Source: Hydractinia symbiolongicarpus (taxonomy: Eukaryota; Cnidaria; Hydrozoa; Anthoathecata; Hydractiniidae). From it: 64,000 nt of DNA. Of this stretch, positions 1 to 14,100 are shown in pieces. The DNA is taken from NCBI RefSeq assembly GCF_029227915.1, contig NC_079881.1, positions 28,373,501-28,437,500 on the forward strand. Reading direction: 5' to 3'. Every line of letters starts with the position of its first letter. Positions within the stretch are counted from its first letter, which is position 1. Made by a program: the position numbers and the translations under genes. The notes beneath the pieces are model-generated. The model was not told where the DNA came from. It worked only from the letters and a program-made list of their open reading frames with translations, and ran no database searches.

Positions 1-212
1 TTATCTTTTCACCACTAAAACGCATGAGACTTGTAGTTTTCAAAAATGTTTTCATTTTTGATGAGACACTGAATGAAAGAAGTTTAATCGCCGGCAAACG
101 AAAACCCGCCATTTCCCGTAAATCCCGGGCTTGGCCCGTATAGTCAAAAGTATACAAAGAAAGTACCCAGGGAGTAAATTCATTTCCCGAACGATTTTTT
201 ATAATATTTTTT

Positions 213-2447
213 CACCACTAAAACGCATGAGACCTGTAATTTTCAGAAATGTTTTCATTTTTGATGAGACGCTTAATGAAAGTGGTTTAATCGCCGGCAA
301 ACAAAAACCCGCGATTTCCCGTAAATCCCGGGCTTGGTCCGTATAGTCGAGTGTATACAAAGAAAGTACCCTGTGAGTAAACTCATTTTCAAAACGATTT
401 TTTAAATTATCTTTTCACCACTAAAACGCATGAGACTTGTAGTTTTCAAAAATGTTTTCATTTTTGATGAGACACTGAATGAAAGAAGTTTAATCGCCGG
501 CAAACGAAAACCCGCCATTTCCCGTAAATCCCGGGCTTGGCCCGTATAGTCAAAAGTATACAAAGAAAGTACCCAGGGAGTAAATTCATTTCCCGAACGA
601 TTTTTTATAATATTTTTTCACCACTAAAACGCATGAGACTTGTTGTTTTCAAAAATGTTTTCATTTTTGATGAGACACTGAATGAAAGAAGTTTAATCGC
701 CGGCAAACGAAAACTCGCCATTTCCCGTAAATCCCCGGGCTTGGCCCGTATAGTCAAAAGTATACAAAGAAAGTACCCAGGGAGTAAACTCATTTCCCGA
801 ACGATTTTTTATAATATTTTTTCACCACTAAAACGCATGAGACTTGTTGTTTTCAAAAATGATTTCATTTTTGATGGGACGCTGAATAAAAGAAGTTTAA
901 TCGCCGGCAAACGAAAACCCGCGATTTCCCGTAAATCCCGGACTCGGCCCGTATAGTCAAAAGTATACAAAGAAAGTACCCAGGGAGTAAACTCATTTCC
1001 CGAACGATTTTTTAAATTATTTTTTCACCACTAAACCGCATGAGACCTGTAATTTTCAAAAATGATTTCATTTTTGATGGGACGCTGAATAAAAGAAGTT
1101 TAATCGCCGGCAAACGAAAACCCGCGATTTCCCGTAAATCCCGGACTCGGCCCGCATAGTCAAAAGTATACAAAGAAAGTACCCAGGGAGTAAACTCATT
1201 TCCCGAACGATTTTTTAAATTATTTTTTCACCACTAAACCGCATGAGACTTGTAGTTTTCAATAATGTTTTCATTTTTGATGAGACGCTTAATGAAAGAG
1301 GTTTAATCGCCAGCAAACGAAAACCAGCGATTTCCCCTAAATCCCGGGCTTGGCCCGTGTAGTCGAATGTATACAAAGAAAGTACCCAGGGAGTAAACTC
1401 ATTTCCCGAACGATTTTTTAAATTTTTTTTTCACCACTAAAACGCATGAGACTTGTAGTTTACAAAAATGTTTTCATTTTTGATGAGACGCCTAATGAAA
1501 GAGGTTTAATCGCCGGCAAACGAAAACCCGCGATTTCCTGTAAATCCCGGGCTTGGCCCGTATAGTCGAATGTATAAAAAGAAAGTACCCTGTGAGTAAA
1601 CTCATTTCCAGAACGATTTTTTAAATTTTTTTTTCACCACTAAAAGGCATAAGACTTGTAGTTTTTAAAAATGTTTTCATTTTGGATGAGACGCTGAATA
1701 AAAGAAGTTTAATCGCCGGCAAACGAAAACCCGCGATTTCCCGAAAATCCCGGGCTTGGCCCGTATAGTCGAATGTATAAAAAGAAAGTACCCTGTGAGT
1801 AAACTCATTTCCCAAACGATTTTTTAAATTATTATTTCACCACTAAAGCCCATGAGACTTGTAGTTTTTAAAAATGTTTTCATTTTTGATGAGACGCTGA
1901 ATAAAAGAAGTTTAATCGCCAACAAACGAAAACCCGCGGTTTCCGGTAAATCCCGGACTCGGCCCGTATAGTCAAAAGTATACAAAAAAGTCCCCAGGGA
2001 GTAAACTCATTTCCTGAACGATTTTTTAAATTACTTTTTCACCACTAAAACGCATGAGACCTGTAATTTTCAGAAATGTTTTCATTTTTGATGAGACGCT
2101 TAATGAAAGTGGTTTAATCGCCGGCAAACAAAAACCCGCGATTTCCCGTAAATCCCGGGCTTGGTCCGTATAGTCGAGTGTATACAAAGAAAGTACCCTG
2201 TGAGTAAACTCATTTTCAAAACGATTTTTTAAATTATCTTTTCACCACTAAAACGCATGAGACTTGTAGTTTTCAAAAATGTTTTCATTTTTGATGAGAC
2301 ACTGAATGAAAGAAGTTTAATCGCCGGCAAACGAAAACCCGCCATTTCCCGTAAATCCCAGGCTTGGCCCGTATAGTCAAAAGTATACAAAGAAAGTACC
2401 CAGGGAGTAAATTCATTTCCCGAACGATTTTTTATAATATTTTTTCA
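213..2447. repeat. Higher-order repeat, period 1,827 bp (9 monomers)
   Basis: Monomers at 213 and 416 recur at 2040 and 2243, an offset of exactly 9 x 203. The shared words include the CTGTAATTTTCAGAAATG form and the AAATTATCTTTTC tract. The copies diverge after about 620/2447, where the first copy carries an extra GATGAGACAC-type monomer. It is therefore a partial duplication. Confidence 0.75.
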
Positions 2448-2829
2448 CCACTAAAACGCATGAGACTTGTTGTTTTCAAAAATGATTTCATTTTTGATGG
2501 GACGCTGAATAAAAGAAGTTTAATCGCCGGCAAACGAAAACCCGCGATTTCCCGTAAATCCCGGACTCGGCCCGTATAGTCAAATGTATACAAAGAAAGT
2601 ACGCAGGGGGTGAACTCATTTCCCGAACGATTTTTTAAATTATTTTTTCACCACTAAACCGCATGAGACTTGTAGTTTTCAATAATGTTTTCATTTTTGA
2701 TGAGACGCTTAATTAAAGAGGTTTTATCGCCGGCAAACGAAAACCAGCAATTTCATCTAAATCCCGAACTTGGCCCGTGTAGTCGAATGTATACAAAGAA
2801 AGTACCCAGGGAGTAAACTCATTTCCCGA

Positions 2830-5680
2830 ACGATTTTTTAAATTTTTTTTTCACCACTAAAACGCATGAGACTTGTAGTTTATAAAAATGTTTTCATTTT
2901 TGATGAGACGCTTAATGAAAGAGGTTTAATCGCCGGCAAACGAAAACCCGCGATTTCCTGTAAATCCCGGGCTTGGCCCGTATAGTCAAATGTATAAAAA
3001 GAAAGTACCCTGTGAGTAAACTCATTTCCAGAACGATTTTTTAAATTTTTTTTTCACCACTAAAAGGCATAAGACTTGTAGTTTTTAAAAATGTTTTCAT
3101 TTTGGATGAGACGCTGAATAAAAGAAGTTTAATCGCCGGCAAACGAAAACCCGCGATTTCCCGAAAATCCCGGGCTTGGCCCGTATAGTCGAATGTATAA
3201 AAAGAAAGTACCCTGTGAGTAAACTCATTTCCCAAACGATTTTTTAAATTATTATTTCACCACTAAAGCCCATGAGACTTGTAGTTTTTAAAAATGTTTT
3301 CATTTTTGATGAGACGCTGGATAAAAGAAGTTTAATCGCCGGCAAACGAAAAAACGCGGTTTCCGGTAAATCCCGGACTCGACCCGTATAGTCAAAAGTA
3401 TACAAAGAAAGTACCCAGGGAGTAAACTCATTTCCTGAACGATTTTTTAAATTATTTTTTCACCACTAAAACCCATGAGACCTGTAGTTTTCAGAAATGT
3501 TTTCATTTTTGATGAGACGCTTAATGAAAGTGGTGTAATCGCCGGCAAACAAAAACCCGCGATTTCCCGTAAATCCCGGGCTTGGCCCGTATAGTCGAGT
3601 GTATACAAAGAAAGTACCCAGGGAGTAAACTCATTTCCCGTAGGATTTTTTAAATTTTTTTTTCACCACTAAAACGCATGAGACTTGTAGTTTTCAAAAA
3701 TGTTTTCATTTTTGATGAGACGCTTAATGAAAGAGGTTTAATCGCCGGCAAACGAAAACCCGCGATTTCCCGTAAATCCCGGGCTTGGCCCGTATAGTCG
3801 AATGTATAAAAAGAAAGTACCGTGTGAGTAAACTCATTTCCAGAACGATTTTTTAAATTATTTTTTCACCACTAAAACGCATAAGACTTGCAGTTTTCAA
3901 AAATGTTTTCATTTTGGATGAGACGCTGAATAAAAGAAGTTTAATCGCCGGCAAACGAAAACCCGCGATTTCCCGAAAATCCCAGGCTTGGCCCGTTTAG
4001 TCAAAAGTTTACAAAGAAATTACCCAGGGAGTAAACTCATTTCCCGAACGATTTTTTAAATTTTTTTTTCACCACTAAAACGCATGAGACTTGTAGTTTA
4101 TAAAAATGTTTTCATTTTTGATGAGACGCTTAATGAAAGAGGTTTAATCGCCGGCAAACGAAAACCCGCGATTTCCTGTAAATCCCGGGCTTGGCCCGTA
4201 TAGTCAAATGTATAAAAAGAAAGTACCCTGTGAGTAAACTCATTTCCAGAACGATTTTTTAAATTTTTTTTTCACCACTAAAAGGCATAAGACTTGTAGT
4301 TTTTAAAAATGTTTTCATTTTGGATGAGACGCTGAATAAAAGAAGTTTAATCGCCGGCAAACGAAAACCCGCGATTTCCCGAAAATCCCGGGCTTGGCCC
4401 GTATAGTCGAATGTATAAAAAGAAAGTACCCTGTGAGTAAACTCATTTCCCAAACGATTTTTTAAATTATTATTTCACCACTAAAGCCCATGAGACTTGT
4501 AGTTTTTAAAAATGTTTTCATTTTTGATGAGACGCTGAATAAAAGAAGTTTAATCGCCGGCAAACGAAAAAACGCGGTTTCCGGTAAATCCCGGACTCGA
4601 CCCGTATAGTCAAAAGTATACAAAGAAAGTACCCAGGGAGTAAACTCATTTCCTGAACGATTTTTTAAATTATTTTTTCACCACTAAAACCCATGAGACC
4701 TGTAGTTTTCAGAAATGTTTTCATTTTTGATGAGACGCTTAATGAAAGTGGTGTAATCGCCGGCAAACAAAAACCCGCGATTTCCCGTAAATCCCGGGCT
4801 TGGCCCGTATAGTCAAGTGTATACAAAGAAAGTACCCAGGGAGTAAACTCATTTCCCGTAGGATTTTTTAAATTTTTTTTTCACCACTAAAACGCATGAG
4901 ACTTGTAGTTTTCAAAAATGTTTTCATTTTTGATGAGACGCTTAATGAAAGAGGTTTAATCGCCGGCAAACGAAAACCCGCGATTTCCCGTAAATCCCGG
5001 GCTTGGCCCGTATAGTCGAATGTATAAAAAGAAAGTACCGTGTGAGTAAACTCATTTCCAGAACGATTTTTTAAATTATTTTTTCACCACTAAAACGCAT
5101 AAGACTTGCAGTTTTCAAAAATGTTTTCATTTTGGATGAGACGCTGAATAAAAGAAGTTTAATCGCCGGCAAACGAAAACCCGCGATTTCCCGAAAATCC
5201 TAGGCTTGGCCCGTTTAGTCAAAAGTTTACAAAGAAATTACCCAGGGAGTAAACTCATTTCCCGAACGATTTTTTAAATTATTTTTTCACCACTAAAACG
5301 CATGAGACTTGTAGTTTTCAAACTTGTTTTCATTTTTGATGAGACGCTGAATAAAAAAAGTTTAATCGCCGGCAAACGAAAACCCGAGATTTCCTGTAAA
5401 TCCCGGGCTTGGCCCGTATAGTCGAATGTATAAAAAGAAAGTACCCTGCAAGTAAACTCATTTCCAGAACGATTTTTTAAATTTTTTTTTCACCACTAAA
5501 AGGCATAAGACTTGTAGTTTTTAAAAATGTTTTCATTTTGGATGAGACGCTGAATAAAAGAAGTTTAATAGCCGGCAAACGAAAACCCGCGATTTCCCGA
5601 AAATCCCGGGCTTGGCCCGTATAGTCGAATGTATAAAAAGAAAGTACCCTGTGAGTAAACTCATTTCCCAAACGATTTTT
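2830..5680. repeat. Higher-order repeat, period 1,218 bp (6 monomers)
   Basis: A rare GTAGTTTATAAAAATG form occurs at about 2881 and again at 4099, 1,218 bp apart. The AAAAGGCATAAGACTTG monomer recurs at 3041, 4259 and 5477 with the same spacing, and also at 1621 (1,420 bp earlier, 7 monomers minus 1 bp). Two full copies are followed by a partial third. The third copy diverges from about 5281, where a CAAACTTG-type monomer replaces the expected one. Confidence 0.8.
3664..3866 (+). repeat. Representative near-consensus 203-bp monomer
   Basis: This unit runs from one CACCACTA to the base before the next and is exactly 203 bp. It is close to the eyeballed consensus and is a useful reference. 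It contains the inverted repeat AATCGC / GCGATT flanking the GC-rich core, a perfect CGGGC-TTG-GCCCG inverted repeat at 3780-3792, the TATA-like TATAAAAAG form of the GTATAC segment, and the terminal A/T tract. The choice of the first base of the unit is arbitrary. Confidence 0.9.
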
Positions 5681-6086
5681 TAAATTATTATTTCACCACT
5701 AAAGCCCATGACACTTGTAGTTTTTAAAAATGTTTTCATTTTTGATGAGACGCTTAATGAAAGAGGTTTTAATCGCCGGCAAACGAAAACCCGCGATTTC
5801 CCGTAAATCCCGGACTCGGCCCGTATAGTCGAATGTATAAAAAGAAAGTACCCTGTGAGTAAACTCATTTCCAGAACGATTTTTTAAATTATTTTTTCAC
5901 CACTAAAACGCATAAGACTTGCAGTTTTCAAAAATGTTTTCATTTTTGATGAGACGCTTAATGAAAGTGGTGTAATCGCCGGCAAACGAAAACCCGCGAT
6001 TTCCCGAAAATCCCGGGCTTGGCCCGTTTAGTCAAAAGTTTACAAAGAAAGTACCCAGGGAGTAAACTCATTTCCCGAACGATTTT

Positions 6087-8100
6087 TTAAATTATTTTTT
6101 CACCACTAAAACGCATGAGACTTGTAATTTTCAAACTTGTTTTCATTTTTGATGAGACGCTGAATAAAAGAAGTTTAATCGCCGGCAAACGAAAACCCGC
6201 GATTTCCCGTAAATCCCGGGCTTGGTCCGTATAGTTGAATGTATATAAAGAAAGTACCCAAGGAGTAAACCTATTTCCCGAACGATTTTTCAAATTATTT
6301 CTGCACCACTAAAACGAATGAGGCTTGTAGTTTTCAAAAATGTTTTCATTTTTAATGAGACGCTTAATGAAAGAGGTTTAATCGCCGGCAAACGAAAACC
6401 CGCGATTTCCCGTAAATCCCAGGCTTGGCCCGTATAGTCAAAAGTATACAAAGAAAGTACCCAGGGAGTAAACTCATTTCCCGAACGATTTTTTATACTA
6501 TTTTTTCACCACTAAAACGCATGAGACTTGTTGTTTTCAAAAATGATTTCATTTTTGATGGGACGCTGAATAAAAGAAGTTTAATCGCTGGCAAACGAGA
6601 ACCCGCGATTTCCCGTAAATCCCGGACTCTTCCCGTATAGTCAAAAGTATACAAAGAAAGTACCCAGGGAGTAAACTCATTTCCTGAACGATTTTTTAAA
6701 TTATTTTTTCACCACTAAAACCCATGAGACCTGTAGTTTTCAGAAATGTTTTCATTTTTGATGAAACTCTTGATGAAAGTGGTGTAATCTGCGGCAAACA
6801 AAAACCCGCGATATCCCGTAAATCCCGGGCTTGGCCCGTATAGTCGAGTGTATACAAAGAAAGTACCCAGGGAGTAAACTCATTTCCCGTAGGATTTTTT
6901 AAATTTTTTTTTCACCACTAAAACGCATGAGACTTGTAGTTTTCAAAAATGTTTTCATTTTTGATGAGACGCTTAATGAAAGAGGTTTTAATCGCCGGCA
7001 AACGAAAACCCGCGATTTCCCGTAAATCCCGGGCTTGGCCCGTATAGTCGAATGTATAAAAAGAAAGTACCCTGTGAGTAAACTCATTTCCAGAACGATT
7101 TTTTAAATTATTTTTTCACCACTAAAACGCATAAGACTTGCAGTTTTCAAAAATGTTTTCATTTTGGATGAGACGCTAAGCAAAAGAAGTTTAATCGCCG
7201 GCAAACGAAAACCCGCGATTTCCCGAAAATCCCGGGCTTGGCCCGTTTAGTCAAAAGTTTACAAAGAAAGTACCCAGGGAGTAAACTCATTTCCCGAACG
7301 ATTTTTTAAATTATTTTTTCACCACTAAAACGCATGAGACTTGTAGTTTTCAAACTTGTTTTCATTTTTGATGAGACGCTGAATAAAAGAAGTTTAATCG
7401 CCGGCAAACGAAAACCCGCGATTTCCCCTAATTTCCCGGCTTGGCCCGTATAGTTGAATGTATATAAAGAAAGTACCCAAGGAGTAAACCTATTTCCCGA
7501 ACGATTTTTCAAATTATTTCTGCACCACTAGAACGAATGAGGCTTGTAGTTTTCAAAAATGTTTTCATTTTTAATGAGACGCTTAATGAAAGAGGTTTAA
7601 TCGCCGGCAAACGAAAACCCGCGATTTCCCGTAAATCCCAGGCTTGGCCCGTATAGTCAAAAGTATACAAAGAAAGTACCCAGGGAGTAAACTCATTTTC
7701 CGAACGATTTTTTATACTATTTTTTCACCACTAAAACGCATGAGACTTGTTGTTTTCAAAAATGATTTCATTTTTGATGGGACGCTGAATAAAAGAAGTT
7801 TAATCGCTGGCAAACGAGAACCCGCGATTTCCCGTAAATCCCGGACTCGGCCCGTATAGTCAAAAGTATACAAAGAAAGTAACAGGGAGTAAAATCATTT
7901 CCCGAACGATTTTTTATATTATTTTTTCACCACTAAAACGCATGAGACTTGTTGTTTTCAAAAATGATTTCATTTTTGATGGGACGCTGAATAAAAGAAG
8001 TTTAATCGCCGGCAAACTAAAACCCGCGATTTCCCGTAAATCCCGGACTCGGCCCGTATAGTCAAAAGTATACAAAGAAAGTACCCTGCGAGTAAACTCA
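6087..8100. repeat. Higher-order repeat, period 1,219 bp (6 monomers)
   Basis: The ordered set of a CAAACTTG monomer, a TTTCTGCACCACTAGAACG monomer and a TATACTAT / GCTGGCAAACGAG monomer occurs from 6087 and again from 7306. The 1 bp above 6 x 203 is consistent with an extra T near 6984 (GAGGTTTTAATCG). Confidence 0.75.
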
Positions 8101-11100
8101 TTTCCAGAACGATTTTTTAATTTTTTTTTTCACCACTAAAAGGCATAAGACTTGTAGTTTTTAAAAATGTTTTCATTTTGGATGAGACGCTGAATAAAAG
8201 AAGTTTAATCGCCGGCAAACGAAAACCCGCGATTTCCCGAAAATCCCGGGCTTGGCCCGTATAGTCGAATGTATAAAAAGAAAGTACCCTGTGAGTAAAC
8301 TCATTTCCCAAACGATTTTTTAAATTATTATTTTACCACTAAAGCCCATGAGACTTGTAGTTTTTAAAAATGTTTTCATTTTTGATGAGACGCTGAATAA
8401 AAGAAGTTTAATCGCCGGCAAACGAAAACCCGCGGTTTCCGGTAAATCCCGGACTCGGCCCGTATAGTCAAAAGTATACAAAGAAAGTACCCAGGGAGTA
8501 AACCGATTTCCTGAACGATTTTTTAAATTATTTTTTCACCACTAAAACCCATGACACCTGTAGTTTTCAGAAATGTTTTCATTTTTGATGAGACGCCTAA
8601 TAAAAGTGGTTTAATCGCCGGCAAACAAAAACCCGCGATTTCCCGTAAATCCCGGGCTTGGCCCGTATAGTCGAGTGTATACAAAGAAAGTACCCAGGGA
8701 GTAAACTCATTTCCCGTAGGATTTTTTAAATTTTTTTTTCACCACTAAAACGCATGAGACTTGTAGTTTTCAAAAATGTTTTCACTTTTGATGAGACGCT
8801 TAATGAAAGAGGTTTAATCGCCGGCAAACGAAAACCCGCGATTTCCTGTAAATCCCGGGCTTGGCCCGTATAGTCGAATGTATAAAAAGAAAGTACCCTG
8901 TGAGTAAACTCATTTCCAGAACGATTTTTTAAATTATTTTTTCACCACTAAAACGCATAAGACTTGTAGTTTTCAAAAATGTTTTCATTTTGGATGAGAC
9001 GCTGAATAAAAGAAGTTTAATCGCCGGCAAACGAAAACCCGCGATTTCCCGAAAATCCCGGGCTTGGCCCGTTTAGTCAAAAGTTTACAAAGAAAGTACC
9101 CAGGGAGTAAACTCATTTCCCAAACGGCTTTTTAAATTATTTTTTCACCACTAAAACGCATGAGACTTGTAGTTTTCAAACTTGTTTTCATTTTTGATGA
9201 GACGCTGAATAAAAGAAGTTTAATCGCCGGCAAACGAAAACCCGCGGTTTCCGGTAAATCCCAGACTCGGCCCGTATAGTCAAAACTATACAAAGAAAGT
9301 CCCCAGGGAGTAAACTCATTTCCTGAACGATTTTTTAAATTACTTTTTCACCACTAAAACGCATGAGACCTGTAGTTTTCAGAAATGTTTTCATTTTTGA
9401 TGAGACGCTTAATGAAAGTGGTTTAATCGCCGGCAAACAAAAACCCGCGATTTCCCGTAAATCCCGGGCTTGGTCCGTATAGTCGAGTGTATACAAAGAA
9501 AGTACCCTGTGAGTAAACTCATTTTCAAAACGATTTTTTAAATTATCTTTTCACCACTAAAACGCATGAGACTTGTAGTTTTCAAAAATGTTTTCATTTT
9601 TGATGAGACACTGAATGAAAGAAGTTTAATCGCCGGCAAACGAAAACCCGCCATTTCCCGTAAATCCCGGGCTTGGCCCGTATAGTCAAAAGTATACAAA
9701 GAAAGTACCCAGGGAGTAAATTCATTTCCCGAACGATTTTTTATAATATTTTTTCACCACTAAAACGCATGAGACTTGTTGTTTTCAAAAATGATTTCAT
9801 TTTTGATGGGACGCTGAATAAAAGAAGTTTAATCGCTGGCAAACGAAAACCCGCGATTTCCCGTAAATCCCGGACTCGGCCCGTATAATCAAAAGTATAC
9901 AAAGAAAGTACCCAGGGAGTAAACTCATTTCCCGAACGATTTTTTAAATTATTTTTTCACCACTAAAACGCATGAGACTTGTAGTTTTCAGAAATGTTTT
10001 CATTTTTGATGAGACGCTTAATGAAAGTGGTTTAATCGCCGGCAAACAAAAACCCGCGATTTCCCGTAAATCCCGGGCTTGGTCCGTATAGTCGAGTGTA
10101 TACAAAGAAAGTACCCTGTGAGTAAACTCATTTTCAAAACGATTTTTTAAATTATCTTTTCACCACTAAAACGCATGAGACTTGTAGTTTTCAAAAATGT
10201 TTTCATTTTTGATGAGACGCTGAATAAAAGAAGTTTAATAGCCGGCAAACGAAAACCCGCGATTTCCCGAAAATCCCGGGCTTGGCCCGTATAGTCAAAT
10301 GTATAAAAAGAAAGTACCTTGTGAGTAAAGTCATTTCCCAAACGATTTTTTAAATTATTATTTCACCACTAAAGCCCATGAGACTTGTAGTTTTTAAAAA
10401 TGTTTTCATTTTTGATGAGACGCTGAATAAAAGAAGTTTAATCGCCGGCAAACGAAAAAACGCGGTTTCCGGTAAATCCCGGACTCGGCCCGTATAGTCA
10501 AAAGTATACAAAGAAAGTACCCAGGGAGTAAACTCATTTCCTGAACGATTTTTTAAATTATTTTTTCACCACTAAAACCCATGAGACCTGTAGTTTTCAG
10601 AAATGTTTTCATTTTTGATGAGACGCTTAATGAAAGTGGTGTAATCGCCGGCAAACAAAAACACGCGATTTCCCGTAAATCCCAGGCTTGGCCCGTATAG
10701 TCAAAAGTATACAAAGAAAGTACCCAGGGAGTAAACTCATTTCCCGAACGATTTTTTATACTATTTTTTCACCACTAAAACGCATGAGACTTGTTGTTTT
10801 CAAAAATGATTTCATTTTTGATGGGACGCTGAATAAAAGAAGTTTAATCGCTGGCAAACGAGAACCCGCGATTTCCCGTAAATCCCGGACTCGGCCCGTA
10901 TAGTCAAAAGTATACAAAGAAAGTACCCAGGGCGTAAACTCATTTGCCGAACGATTTTTTATATTATTTTTTCACCACTAAAACGCATGAGACTTGTTGT
11001 TTTCAAAAATGATTTCATTTTTGATGGGACGCTGAATAAAAGAAGTTTAATCGCCGGCAAACTAAAACCCGCGATTTCCCGTAAATCCCGGACTCGGCCC

Positions 11101-14100
11101 GTATAGTCAAAAGTATACAAAGAAAGTACCCTGCGAGTAAACTCATTTCCAGAACGATTTTTTAAATTTTTTTTTCACCACTAAAAGGCATAAGACTTGT
11201 AGTTTTTAAAAATGTTTTCATTTTGGATGAGACGCTGAATAAAAGAAGTTTAATCGCCGGCAAACGAAAACCCGCGATTTCCCGAAAATCCCGGGCTTGG
11301 CCCGTATAGTCGAATGTATAAAAAGAAAGTACCCTGTGAGTAAACTCATTTCCCAAACGATTTTTTAAATTATTATTTTACCACTAAAGCCCATGAGACT
11401 TGTAGTTTTTAAAAATGTTTTCATTTTTGATGAGACGCTGAATAAAAGAAGTTTAATCGCCGGCAAACGAAAACCCGCGGTTTCCGGTAAATCCCGGACT
11501 CGGCCCGTATAGTCAAAAGTATACAAAGAAAGTACCCAGGGAGTAAACTCATTTCCTGAACGATTTTTTAAATTATTTTTTCACCACTAAAACCCATGAC
11601 ACCTGTAGTTTTCAGAAATGTTTTCATTTTTGATGAGACGCCTAATGAAAGTGGTTTAATCGCCGGCAAACAAAAACCCGCGATTTCCCGTAAATCCCGG
11701 GCTTGTCCCGTATAGTCGAGTGCATACAAAGAAAGTACCCAGGGAGTAAACTCATTTCCCGTAGGATTTTTTAAATTTTTTTTTCACCACTAAAACGCAT
11801 GAGACTTGTAGTTTTCAAAAATTTTTTCACTTTTGATGAGACGCTTAATGAAAGAGGTTTAATCGCCGGCAAACGAAAACCCGCGATTTCCTGTAAATCC
11901 CGGGCTTGGCCCGTATAGTCGAATGTATAAAAAGAAAGTACCCTGTGAGTAAACTCATTTCCAGAACGATTTTTTAAATTATTTTTTCACCACTAAAACG
12001 CATAAGACTTGTAGTTTTCAAAAATGTTTTCATTTTGGATGAGACGCTGAATAAAAGAAGTTTAATCGCCGGCAAACGAAAACCCGCGATTTCCCGAAAA
12101 TCCCGGGCTTGGCCCGTTTAGTCAAAAGTTTACAAAGAAAGTACCCAGGGAGTAAACTCATTTCCCAAACGGCTTCTTAAATTATTTTTTCACCACTAAA
12201 ACGCATGAGACTTGTAGTTTTCAAACTTGTTTTCATTTTTGATGAGACGCTGAATAAAAGAAGTTTAATCGCCGGCAAACGAAAACCCGCGGTTTCCGGT
12301 AAATCCCGGACTCGGCCCGTATAGTCAAAACTATACAAAGAAAGTCCCCAGGGAGTAAACTCATTTCCTGAACAATTTTTTAAATTACTTTTTCACCACT
12401 AAAACGCATGAGACCTGTAGTTTTCAGAAATGTTTTCATTTTTGATGAGACGCTTAATGAAAGTGGTTCAATCGCCGGCAAACAAAAACCCGCGATTTCC
12501 CGTAAATCCCGGGCTTGGTCCGTATAGTCGAGTGTATACAAAGAAAGTACCCTGTGAGTAAACTCATTTTCAAAACGATTTTTTAAATTATCTTTTCACC
12601 ACTAAAACGCATGAGACTTGTAGTTTTCAAAAATGTTTTCATTTTTGATGAGACACTGAATGAAAGAAGTTTAACCGCCGGCAAACGAAAACCCGCCATT
12701 TCCCGTAAATCCCGGGCTTGGCCCGTATAGTCAAAAGTATACAAAGAAAGTACCCGGGAGTAAATTCCTTTCCCGAACGATTTTTTATAATAATTTTTCA
12801 CCACTAAAACGCATGAGACTTGTTGTTTTCAAAAATGATTTCATTTTTGATGGGACGCTGAATAAAAGAAGTTTAATCGCCGGCAAACGAAAACCCGCGA
12901 TTTCCCGTAAATCCCGGACTCGGCCCGTATAGTCAAAAGTATACAAAAAAAGTACCCAGGGAGTAAACTCATTTCCCGAACGATTTTTTAAATTATTTTT
13001 TCACCACTAAACCGCATGAGACTTGTAGTTTTCAATAATGTTTTCATTTTTGATGAGACGGTTAATGAAAAAGGTTTAATCGCCGGCAAACGAAAACCAG
13101 CGATTTCATCTAAATCCCGGGCTTGGCCCGTATAGTCGAATGTATAAAAAGAAAGTACCCTGTGAGTAAACTCATTTCCCAAACGATTTTTTAAATTATT
13201 ATTTTACCACTAAAGCCCATGAGACTTGTAGTTTTTAAAAATGTTTTCATTTTTGATGAGACGCTGAATAAAAGAAGTTTAATCGCCGGCAAACGAAAAC
13301 CCGCGGTTTCCGGTAAATCCCGGACTCGGCCCGTATAGTCAAAACTATACAAAGAAAGTCCCCAGGGAGTAAACTCATTTCCTGAACGATTTTTTAAATT
13401 ACTTTTTCACCACTAAAACGCATGAGACCTGTAGTTTTCAGAAATGTTTTCATTTTTGATGAGACGCTTAATGAAAGTGGTTCAATCGCCGGCAAACAAA
13501 AACCCGCGATTTCCCGTAAATCCCGGGCTTGGTCCGTATAGTCGAGTGTATACAAAGAAAGTACCCTGTGAGTAAACTCATTTTCAAAACGATTTTTTAA
13601 ATTATCTTTTCACCACTAAAACGCATGAGACTTGTAGTTTTCAAAAATGTTTTCATTTTTGATGAGACACTGAATGAAAGAAGTTTAACCGCCGGCAAAC
13701 GAAAACCCGCCATTTCCCGTAAATCCCGGGCTTGGCCCGTATAGTCAAAAGTATACAAAGAAAGTACCCGGGAGTAAATTCCTTTCCCGAACGATTTTTT
13801 ATAATAATTTTTCCCCACTAAAACGCATGAGACTTGTTGTTTTCAAAAATGATTTCATTTTTGATGGGACGCTGAATAAAAGAAGTTTAATCGCCGGCAA
13901 ACGAAAACCCGCGATTTCCCGTAAATCCCGGACTCGGCCCGTATAGTCAAAAGTATACAAAAAAAGTACCCAGGGAGTAAACTCATTTCCCGAACGATTT
14001 TTTAAATTATTTTTTCACCACAAAACCGCATGAGGCTTGTAGTTTTCAATAATGTTTTCATGTTTGATGAGACGGTTAATGAAAAAGGTTTAATCGCCGG

